From JBGSZX01 sp964640545 (GTDB lineage: Bacteria > Bdellovibrionota > UBA2428), in the NCBI GenBank assembly GCA_964640545.1, contig CAZXHL010000070.1:1-13044 (forward strand): a DNA stretch of 13,044 bases, written 5' to 3'. The notes beneath the pieces are model-generated. The model was given only the letters and a program-made list of their open reading frames with translations. It did no database searches and had not been told where the DNA came from. The first letter of the stretch is position 1. Every line of letters begins with the position of its first letter. Below are positions 6,153 to 12,377 of the stretch, in pieces. A program made the position numbers and the translations under genes.

Positions 6153-6761
6153 ATGGCAAAACTTTATTTCAGACACGGAACCATGGGTAGCGCCAAAACG
6201 CTCAACCTTCTTGCCGTCGCTCACAGCTATCAAGCTCAGGGAAAAGGTGTGCTGATTCTCAAACCCAAACTCGACACTCGCTTCGGAGCTGAAAGCGTTA
6301 AATCCAGAAGCGGCCTTGAGAAGCAAGCCGATTTTCTAGTGGAACGTGATACACGAATCCCTGCGAAATCGCTAAAAGACATTTATTGTATCTTGGTTGA
6401 TGAAGCCCAATTCCTAGAAAGTGATTTCGTTGATTATCTGCAATCACTTGCAAGAGATTGCGATATCCCTGTCATTTGTTATGGACTTCGCACAGACTTT
6501 AAAACTCACCTTTTTGAGGGATCGAAAAGGCTTCTAGAGCTAGCCGATGCCATAGAAGAGATCAAAAGCACTTGCCAGTACTGCAACAGAAAAGCGGTTT
6601 TCAACATGAGACTTATTGATGGAGTTGCCACAAAAGAAGGTGCTCAAGTCCAATTAGGCGCAGAAGAAAGTTATTTGCCAGTTTGCTCGGGATGCTACGC
6701 AACGGCATTCTCTGGAAGCCTCTCCAAAGAAGATATCAAATCCCTCAACCCTGAAGCCTAG
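6153..6761 (+). CDS. tdk: Thymidine kinase (type II, TdK family)
   Basis: A 202-residue cytosolic kinase that phosphorylates thymidine to dTMP in nucleoside salvage. Residues 9-16 (GTMGSAKT) are the P-loop. Asp83-Glu84-Ala-Gln-Phe holds the Walker B aspartate and the catalytic glutamate. Gly-Leu-Arg-Thr-Asp-Phe (111-116) is the conserved start of the thymidine-binding lasso region. Cys141/Cys144 and Cys178/Cys181 form the structural zinc site. The length is normal for the family. One oddity is Ala14 where the P-loop usually has Gly before Lys15. It starts 13 bases after the LVIVD gene stop, and an AGGA overlapping that stop is the only ribosome-binding signal, so it is likely co-transcribed. 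Salvage of thymidine would suit a predator living on host DNA, though the gene is widespread. Confidence 0.95.
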   Translation: MAKLYFRHGTMGSAKTLNLLAVAHSYQAQGKGVLILKPKLDTRFGAESVKSRSGLEKQADFLVERDTRIPAKSLKDIYCILVDEAQFLESDFVDYLQSLARDCDIPVICYGLRTDFKTHLFEGSKRLLELADAIEEIKSTCQYCNRKAVFNMRLIDGVATKEGAQVQLGAEESYLPVCSGCYATAFSGSLSKEDIKSLNPEA

Positions 6762-6793
6762 AGCTTTCGCTAACTGCTTTTGCGACGGCAATA

Positions 6794-7315
6794 CTACCCG
6801 GCTGCTTTGTCCATAATAATGAATTCAATTTTTTCAACTTTGGGAATACCATACTTAGGATCATTCATCGGGAATGGGGCTCTTCTTCCGGTATCCTTAA
6901 ACCCCAACTTCTTATACCATTGAATCAACTCTGGACGCTCACTAATCACAAACATTTCAAAACGACAAAGCTGAGGCCACTTTTCCAAGGCATAGGCCTC
7001 GGCTAGTTGGATCATTCGTTTCCCTAAGCCCTGCCCTTGCCGTTCGGGCGATACACAGATCATTCCAATTTCCACAGCATCAGAACCATGAAGCTTTACC
7101 TCACAACACGAATCTAGTTTCCCCTCAGTTTCGATCACCAGTATCGAGCGGTCCTTATTGGTCATCGCATCCTTTACCATAGACGCATCAATTCTCTGTC
7201 CCCCGAGGAAATCGGCCTCAGTGGTCCAGCCCTTTTTAGAAGATTCACCACGATAGGCTTGATTCACAAACTGAACGAGAGAATCAATTTGATGTGACTG
7301 CAATTCTTTAACCAT
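6794..7315 (-). CDS. GNAT family N-acetyltransferase
   Basis: A 173-residue acetyl-CoA-dependent acetyltransferase. The N-terminal segment Ala-Tyr-Arg-Gly-Glu-Ser-Ser-Lys-Lys-Gly-Trp-Thr-Thr-Glu (20-33) is typical of a recognisable but uncharacterised GNAT subgroup. The acetyl-CoA pyrophosphate loop is Gln93-Gly-Gln-Gly96-Leu-Gly98 after the strand Glu82-Ile-Gly-Met-Ile-Cys-Val. Trp133-Tyr-Lys-Lys-Leu-Gly-Phe is motif B. The substrate cannot be read from sequence; small amines or amino acids are usual. It follows the anchored-protein gene by 10 bases on the same strand and converges with tdk across 32 bases that hold no terminator-like hairpin. No strong Shine-Dalgarno sequence is visible, which fits coupling to the upstream gene. 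Confidence 0.9.
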   Translation of the reverse strand: MVKELQSHQIDSLVQFVNQAYRGESSKKGWTTEADFLGGQRIDASMVKDAMTNKDRSILVIETEGKLDSCCEVKLHGSDAVEIGMICVSPERQGQGLGKRMIQLAEAYALEKWPQLCRFEMFVISERPELIQWYKKLGFKDTGRRAPFPMNDPKYGIPKVEKIEFIIMDKAAG

Positions 7316-7325
7316 AAGGTATGGT

Positions 7326-7967
7326 TTAGTTCACCCGGTCTTGACTGCCAACATTGATGTATTGAATAATTTTGGCTCGAATTTCATTGTGAATATTTCC
7401 ATCAAGAAGCTTATCCACAACTAGCGTAGGCTTCGAAGCTCTCGAATTCAGCTCATACTGGTGGTCATAGGCCTGCTTCATCAAATCAATGAAGTAACTA
7501 TTGAATTCTACAGAATCAAATTCAGAAATATATCTTCCAGATACAAACTCAATCTCTTCCCTTAAGAATACAATGTTTTCCTCCAAGGCCTCACTGCTTC
7601 GATCCGACAGCTGCCCAGGGACAAAGTTTTTCATCGCCTCTCTGCGCTCTTGTAAAGTTTGGGCTCCGTCTAAAACTCTTCGCATTCGCGCGCTATCTCG
7701 CAGCTTTTCCCTCTTCGCTCCAGCTGATACATTTATTCTAGAGGGAGGAGAAGCAGAGGGAGAACCTTTCTCCCTCGAAACCATCGCGGCCATGGCAGCA
7801 ACAAGTCGAGGGTCTATAGATTCGTCTTCCGGCACTTCGACAAGCCCCTTCGAAACATTAGTCTCCTGCTCGACTAGCTCCCCCTGAAACACTTTGGACC
7901 TAACAAACTGAAGAGCAAAACCAACTGAGAGAGCGAGACAAAACAGCACGAGAGTTGAACGGTCCAT
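7326..7967 (-). CDS. Membrane-anchored protein of unknown function
   Basis: A 213-residue protein I do not recognise. Residues 5-22 form a single hydrophobic helix with only Asp2 and Arg3 before it and Arg23/Lys25 after it, so it may be an uncleaved anchor. Residues 26-80 are acidic, then rich in Ser and Pro, probably disordered. Residues 85-175 are charged and predicted helical, with runs such as Ser-Ser-Glu-Ala-Leu-Glu-Glu-Asn and Phe-Leu-Arg-Glu-Glu-Ile-Glu. No catalytic motif or Cys cluster is seen. It is upstream of, and probably co-transcribed with, the GNAT gene, and divergent from nhaC across 113 bases. The start is uncertain because no good Shine-Dalgarno sequence precedes the ATG. 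Confidence 0.7.
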   Translation of the reverse strand: MDRSTLVLFCLALSVGFALQFVRSKVFQGELVEQETNVSKGLVEVPEDESIDPRLVAAMAAMVSREKGSPSASPPSRINVSAGAKREKLRDSARMRRVLDGAQTLQERREAMKNFVPGQLSDRSSEALEENIVFLREEIEFVSGRYISEFDSVEFNSYFIDLMKQAYDHQYELNSRASKPTLVVDKLLDGNIHNEIRAKIIQYINVGSQDRVN

Positions 7968-8065
7968 TAGCTATAGTTTCTTACAAAATCCGCTTTTGTT
8001 AAAGCTTCGCCGAACATCTTTCTTAGCTTTAATTGCGGTGAAACTCGTCAAACCCAAAAACTGGG

Positions 8066-8071
8066 GATAAT
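8066..8071 (+). promoter_or_regulatory. Candidate -10 box (GATAAT) for nhaC
   Basis: GATAAT ends 9 bases before the nhaC ATG. No -35 at normal spacing is convincing. The only G-rich stretch (GGGG at 8063-8066) is too far from the ATG to act as a ribosome-binding site, so a near-leaderless transcript is possible. Confidence 0.35.
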
Positions 8072-8080
8072 CTACCTTGC

Positions 8081-9697
8081 ATGAAGTCACTTAAATCCAG
8101 AATTATTGTAGCTCTAGTCGCGGTTGCCATACTCGCCGGCATCCTCGCCACAGCCCAATCCTTTCTTTCTCCCGACAGCACTGCGAAATGGACAAGCTTG
8201 ATTCCCGCACTTTTCGCTATCGGACTCGCCTTTGCCACTCACAGAGTTCAACTCTCCCTTGGAGTTGCAATTCTCGTCGGCGCCTTCATCGCCGGTCCAC
8301 TCACAAAAGTTCCACAACAATTTTTCCATGACCTCACCTCTCCAGTCATGGACATGACCAATCTCAAAATTTTGAGTTTCATGGTACTTTTGATTCCCGG
8401 CCTCAATATCGTCCTGAAGGCTGGCGGAATTCAAGAGCTCTTGCTCAACTTCGCAGCCTGGGCTAGCGAACGTCGTTCCACACAACTTGCAACTGTCATT
8501 CTAGGACTGCTGATTTTTGTAGATGACTACGCCAATACCTGGATGGTCGGCTCCACCATGCAAGACCCTTCAGAGCGCTCTGGAGTCAGCAGAGCTAAGC
8601 TGTCGTTCCTAGTTGATGCCACAAGCGCACCAGTTGCCGGACTCGCATTTGTGAGTACCTGGATTGGCTATGAACTCGGACTATTTCAAAAAATTCTCAC
8701 CGATCTTCAGATCGATATGGACCCCTATAGCTTGTTTCTAGAGGCACTGCCCTATCGGTTCTACTGTGTGCTTATGCTTATTTTTGTTTTTATTGTAGCC
8801 ATCAGCGGCCGCGACTTTGGACCTATGCTTAAAGAAGAGATCAACACCTATAAAAATCGCCTCACCAACATGGCCCCAATCGAAACCAAAAAGCTTTCAC
8901 TTCGGTCTCTGGCGGCGATCATTTCCCTGGGGACTCTCTTTGTTTCAATTTTTGCAGGGTTCATGTGGCAAGGTGATTTTGTATCCCTGTGGGGGAATGG
9001 TTTACGAGGCACGGAGCTATTGAGAACACTGCTTTCAAGCGTAGACAGCATTGTGATTCTAGCTTGGTCGAGCGTCGCGTTTTTTATCGTTTCAGTTTTA
9101 AGCACTTTAGTCCTAGGCAGAAGGCCCATCGACAAGATCGGCAAAGACTTCATTAGCGGAATAAGATCAGCCATGGTTCCCCTTACTATTTTGGTCCTGT
9201 CTTGGGGACTCAAATCCAACTTAACAGCACTCAACGCGTCTCAATTCTTAAGCGATACCTTCGCGCAGAATCTAACGCCAGCCTTTTTTCCAATGACAGT
9301 GTTTTTGCTCGCCTCAGTCACCGCATTTTGTACGGGAACAAGCTGGGGCACCATGGCCATCTTGATTCCAACCTTGATCCCGCTAGCTCATGCGCTTGAT
9401 GGCGGACAACTCGGACTGATCAGCATCATCTCTTGCGCTGCCATTTTGGATGGGGCCATTTTCGGAGATCACTGCTCCCCCATCTCCGACACAACGATTA
9501 TGAGTGCGACCGCATCTGACTGCGATCTGATCCTGCACGCGCGCACACAAATGCCATATGCTTTATTTGTGGCATTGTTTGCCGCCTTTTTAGCCTACGT
9601 TCCAGCCGCAATGGGACTTTCAGCGTGGATCGCCCTACCAGGAGCAACACTTCTGATGGCTCTGGTGTTCTGGAAGATATCAACTAAGGTCGCCTAA
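8081..9697 (+). CDS. nhaC: NhaC-family Na+/H+ antiporter
   Basis: A 538-residue inner-membrane transporter with about 11-13 hydrophobic segments spread over its length, in the Na_H_antiporter (PF03553-type) family, which exchanges Na+ or a small organic ion for H+. Diagnostic stretches are Val147-Asp148-Asp149-Tyr150 and Val156-Gly-Ser; Ser170-Arg-Ala-Lys-Leu with Asp179 and Ser182-Ala-Pro-Val; Thr418-Gly-Thr-Ser-Trp-Gly-Thr; and Gly462-Asp463-His464-Cys-Ser-Pro-Ile-Ser-Asp470-Thr-Thr. The buried acidic residues are candidate ion-coupling sites. A soluble loop lies at about 245-272. Some members of this superfamily carry organic acids or exchange malate and lactate, so Na+/H+ specificity is a family-level assignment. 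Its stop and the convergent lysR stop are separated by two bases, with no terminator between them. Confidence 0.88.
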   Translation: MKSLKSRIIVALVAVAILAGILATAQSFLSPDSTAKWTSLIPALFAIGLAFATHRVQLSLGVAILVGAFIAGPLTKVPQQFFHDLTSPVMDMTNLKILSFMVLLIPGLNIVLKAGGIQELLLNFAAWASERRSTQLATVILGLLIFVDDYANTWMVGSTMQDPSERSGVSRAKLSFLVDATSAPVAGLAFVSTWIGYELGLFQKILTDLQIDMDPYSLFLEALPYRFYCVLMLIFVFIVAISGRDFGPMLKEEINTYKNRLTNMAPIETKKLSLRSLAAIISLGTLFVSIFAGFMWQGDFVSLWGNGLRGTELLRTLLSSVDSIVILAWSSVAFFIVSVLSTLVLGRRPIDKIGKDFISGIRSAMVPLTILVLSWGLKSNLTALNASQFLSDTFAQNLTPAFFPMTVFLLASVTAFCTGTSWGTMAILIPTLIPLAHALDGGQLGLISIISCAAILDGAIFGDHCSPISDTTIMSATASDCDLILHARTQMPYALFVALFAAFLAYVPAAMGLSAWIALPGATLLMALVFWKISTKVA

Positions 9698-9699
9698 CT

Positions 9700-10578
9700 C
9701 TAACGGCAGTTCAACCTTAGGGTTTTAGAGATCAAGCGGCAGATTTTGCTATCATGATCTTCGGGCCTAGAAATCAAAAACACATCTTGGTGGCCCATGC
9801 TCTTTGGAATGGGACACTTAATTTTTTTCAGACATGCTGATGACCTCACTTGATCGTTATGGATTGAAACCAAGAAACTTGGTAGAAACAAAACTGCTTT
9901 CCCCGCTGATGCCAATTGAATACCCGTATCAAGCAGATCCACTTTATATCTAATCTTTCTCGGATACTTCCAATCATCCCAACCATCAAGCCCCTTTGAT
10001 CTAGACGATTTCTGAACACTCGCCAACGGGACCAAAAAAGGTAGCTCCGAGAACAATGTTTTTTGAAACTTCTCTCGACCGAAGACGCCCATCTCTAGGC
10101 GCATAATTTTTTGATACTTTACATCTGCTCTCGCAAGCGGGAGATATGTGATTCCAACATCAATCTTCTTTTGAACTAAAGCGTCCTCGATCTCGCCAGG
10201 CAATAACTCATGAAATTCAAACTGGGCATCCACAGGAGCTAACTCAATAAATTTAGGTGCCAATTTCCCAGAAAAAACTTCGAACGATCCAATTCTTACT
10301 TTCAGCTCTGAATCCTGCGTTTTGTTTTTCTGAGCAACATTCTTTAGATCATGGACTTCTTTTAGAATCGACTGACTTCTCGCCACAAGTTCCAAAGCAT
10401 TTTCCGTAAGCTGTAGCCCTCGGCCCGCGCTCAACCAAAGATCGAAACCGACCTGCTCAGCCAAAGCCTTCATTGATTTCGAAAGGGCCCCAGGGGTCAT
10501 TGATAAGATCGACGCTGCCTGCGTGAGTGACCCTGACTTGGCAATTACAGTCAATTGATGAAGCCTGTCTGTTTCCAT
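9700..10578 (-). CDS. LysR-type transcriptional regulator
   Basis: A 292-residue LTTR of typical length. The winged helix-turn-helix is at residues 2-60: Leu-Thr-Val-Ile-Ala-Lys-Ser-Gly-Ser-Leu-Thr-Gln-Ala-Ala then Ser-Met-Thr-Pro-Gly-Ala-Leu-Ser-Lys-Ser as the recognition helix, followed by Gly-Arg-Gly-Leu-Gln-Leu-Thr-Glu. The usual Leu-Phe-x-Arg wing is altered to Phe-Asp-Leu-Trp-Leu (45-49). A linker helix and an effector domain (about 92-292) follow, with Val-Asp-Val-Gly-Ile-Thr-Tyr-type strand near 138-142. The effector is unknown. It is divergent from the PLP-enzyme gene, the standard arrangement for an LTTR and its target. A T-N11-A palindrome covers its own start codon, suggesting autoregulation. 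No Shine-Dalgarno sequence is evident before the ATG. Confidence 0.92.
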   Translation of the reverse strand: METDRLHQLTVIAKSGSLTQAASILSMTPGALSKSMKALAEQVGFDLWLSAGRGLQLTENALELVARSQSILKEVHDLKNVAQKNKTQDSELKVRIGSFEVFSGKLAPKFIELAPVDAQFEFHELLPGEIEDALVQKKIDVGITYLPLARADVKYQKIMRLEMGVFGREKFQKTLFSELPFLVPLASVQKSSRSKGLDGWDDWKYPRKIRYKVDLLDTGIQLASAGKAVLFLPSFLVSIHNDQVRSSACLKKIKCPIPKSMGHQDVFLISRPEDHDSKICRLISKTLRLNCR

Positions 10579-10587
10579 ATAGGAAAC
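10571..10587. promoter_or_regulatory. Palindromic LysR-type box over the lysR start codon
   Basis: GTTTCC (10571-10576) and GGAAAC (10582-10587) are perfect inverted copies around ATATA. Within it, T at 10573 and A at 10585 give the T-N11-A core of an LTTR site. The regulator's start codon (10576-10578, minus strand) lies inside, so binding would block its expression. Looser half-site copies, AGGA-type and TCCTAT at 10628-10633, lie further towards the PLP gene. Confidence 0.5.
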
Positions 10588-10662
10588 ATTAATACACTTT
10601 TATTCGCTTTTTAGAAAGGAAAAACGATCCTATCAACATACACACAAAAGGAAGAAGAACAA

Positions 10663-11706
10663 ATGTCTAGCTTAACTATGCCATCAACAAATACATCGGC
10701 GCGCTTGCCGACCAAAATAGTTGCCCATGAACCAACAAAAGTTATCAATCGCTCGCTATCGCGAATGGCTCTCATAGAAGCTCCTACCCCCTTAGGAAGC
10801 CTTGAGACATATAGCGAACACTTGGAATTCGAGCATCCCATTGCCATAAAACGAGAAGATCTGACGTCTAAACTATATGGAGGGAATAAGGTTCGAAACT
10901 TGGAATTCATCCTGTCAGATGTCCTTGAGAAAAAAGTGAACTCCATAAAGACTCTTGTGCCTTACGGATCTAATTTCGCGGCTGCGATTGCCAGCGAATG
11001 CCGGCGGCTATCCATTCCACTTAAACTGTATCAATTTATGGCTGATTCCAACCCCCAAACTCATGCCCACGCGCAGTTCGCGGCTCGCCACCATGCAGAA
11101 CTCAAAACACATGAGGGACGAAGCGGACCTGCCAAAGCACTTTTTGATTATCTTAATGATCAAAATAGCTATGCAATCACGCCAGGAGGCTCAAACATCC
11201 TAGGTGCGACGGGACACCTGCGAGCTCTCCTCGAAGGCTTAGAACAATATCGAAACGTCTTCACCCACAATCAAGACCCCACTCACATCTTCATCGGAGC
11301 AGGCACCTGCGGAAATTCTGCTGGACTACTCGCTGGCCTCACCCACCTAAGAAGTCAGACGAAACTAGTCGCCGTCAGGTGCGCTTCTCCGCTCATTTGC
11401 AATCGGCGCAAGATTATAAGGCTTGCCAATCAAACCCTTTCATATCTTGGTAGCACCGAAAGAGTGAAGCCTGGTCAATTAGAAATCACTGAAGCCCCTG
11501 CCCACATTAAATACGGAGTCCCTTCGCCCGCAGCGATACTAGAAGCGCGCAAGTTTTTCGACTTGGAGAAAATCTCCCTCGACCTAACTTATACTTCAAA
11601 AGTAATTGCGGCACTCGCCCACATGAAGCGCCATGCTCGAATAGCGGAAACCGACAGAGTTCTTTACTGGCACACCTACTCCTCCATTGCTCACCCAATG
11701 ACTTAA
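10663..11706 (+). CDS. PLP-dependent ACC deaminase/D-cysteine desulfhydrase family enzyme
   Basis: A 347-residue cytosolic fold-type II PLP enzyme. Lys76 in Tyr-Gly-Gly-Asn-Lys-Val-Arg-Asn-Leu-Glu-Phe is the Schiff-base lysine. Pro42-Thr-Pro-Leu begins the core. Lys63-Arg-Glu-Asp-Leu precedes the lysine as in the family, and Gly175-Gly-Ser-Asn follows the small domain. Gly212-Ala-Gly-Thr-Cys-Gly-Asn-Ser-Ala-Gly is the phosphate-binding loop. Tyr310-Thr-Ser-Lys occupies the place of the conserved Tyr-Thr-Gly-Lys. Members cleave D-cysteine, or ACC, to an oxo-acid, ammonia and (for cysteine) sulfide; the substrate here is not clear, and the Thr-Cys loop variation makes a distinct substrate possible. 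There is an extra N-terminal stretch of about 35 residues; AGGAAG 8 bases before the ATG supports this start, while Met35 would give the usual family start. It is divergent from the LysR gene. Confidence 0.87.
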   Translation: MSSLTMPSTNTSARLPTKIVAHEPTKVINRSLSRMALIEAPTPLGSLETYSEHLEFEHPIAIKREDLTSKLYGGNKVRNLEFILSDVLEKKVNSIKTLVPYGSNFAAAIASECRRLSIPLKLYQFMADSNPQTHAHAQFAARHHAELKTHEGRSGPAKALFDYLNDQNSYAITPGGSNILGATGHLRALLEGLEQYRNVFTHNQDPTHIFIGAGTCGNSAGLLAGLTHLRSQTKLVAVRCASPLICNRRKIIRLANQTLSYLGSTERVKPGQLEITEAPAHIKYGVPSPAAILEARKFFDLEKISLDLTYTSKVIAALAHMKRHARIAETDRVLYWHTYSSIAHPMT

Positions 11707-11722
11707 GCCTATTTTTCTGACT

Positions 11723-11727
11723 GGAGG
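11723..11727 (+). promoter_or_regulatory. Strong ribosome-binding site (GGAGG)
   Basis: GGAGG lies 5 bases before the ATG at 11733, in the 26-base gap after the PLP-enzyme stop. It fixes the start of the membrane protein. It is the best Shine-Dalgarno match in the window, in contrast to several genes here that have none. Confidence 0.75.
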
Positions 11728-11732
11728 TCAGC

Positions 11733-12377
11733 ATGTCTTTACAAGACGCTTCATTTATTTGCCTAATTATTTTTAGTATCCTCGGTGCCTTTGACGGACT
11801 TTACTATCATCTCATCAAGTTTCAGCTACATCAGCACCCGAGCTCAAAGACCGAACACTTAATCCATACGATCCGAGGGTATGTGTTTGCTGGAATTGGA
11901 CTGCTAATTTTTGCACACAACTCACAGGGAAGCTTACTCTACCTTGCCATCGCGCTAATCGCCGTGGATATGCTCTTAGAAATTGCGGACATCAAAGCAG
12001 AAAAAACGGCGCGTGCTCCGCTTGGTGGCATCGACCCGAATGAGAGCGTGCTTCACGTCTTTGCCTCTTCTTTCAAATTCGCAGCAATGGTGCTTATCCT
12101 ACTAAGCAAGCCGATGTCGGCTTTTGATCTGGGAGCTGATGCGTTTGCAGATGACGGTGTGTCAACCCCGCTTCAGATCTTTGCCTACGGCTTCACCATC
12201 GTGACAATTGTCGTATCGACCTATTCACTATTTGGTGAATACATAAATGAATACGTGACTAAGCAAACGAATCTACTGTTTGGAAAGACCGAGGCAGATC
12301 TGGAACAGAATCCTAGCGCCGACGTTAGCATCCCATTCAGAAGGAGAAGCTTCGGCGTCGCCCGTAAAAGGATTTGA
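11733..12377 (+). CDS. Five-helix integral membrane protein of unknown function
   Basis: A 214-residue inner-membrane protein with hydrophobic helices at about 7-25, 47-62, 66-85, 107-125 and 146-167. Polar residues cluster at helix ends: Phe-Asp-Gly-Leu-Tyr-Tyr-His (20-26), Glu-His-Leu-Ile-His-Thr-Ile-Arg (41-48) and Asp79/Glu83/Asp86. The Asp-Gly-x-Tyr-x-His and Glu-His-x-x-His-Thr-x-Arg patterns recall an uncharacterised family of small bacterial membrane proteins; no function is known to me. The last 34 residues (181-214) are polar then strongly basic (Arg-Arg-Arg) and overlap the coding part of the convergent ureohydrolase by 105 bases. That tail may be genuine, or the result of a lost stop or a frameshift. 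It follows the PLP gene by 26 bases and is probably in its operon. Confidence 0.78.
   Translation: MSLQDASFICLIIFSILGAFDGLYYHLIKFQLHQHPSSKTEHLIHTIRGYVFAGIGLLIFAHNSQGSLLYLAIALIAVDMLLEIADIKAEKTARAPLGGIDPNESVLHVFASSFKFAAMVLILLSKPMSAFDLGADAFADDGVSTPLQIFAYGFTIVTIVVSTYSLFGEYINEYVTKQTNLLFGKTEADLEQNPSADVSIPFRRRSFGVARKRI

Noticed and set aside
7501..7887. A 128-codon plus-strand open frame opposite the anchored protein.
   Set aside because: It is antisense to a gene with better features (membrane anchor, operon spacing) and has no ribosome-binding site or family likeness.
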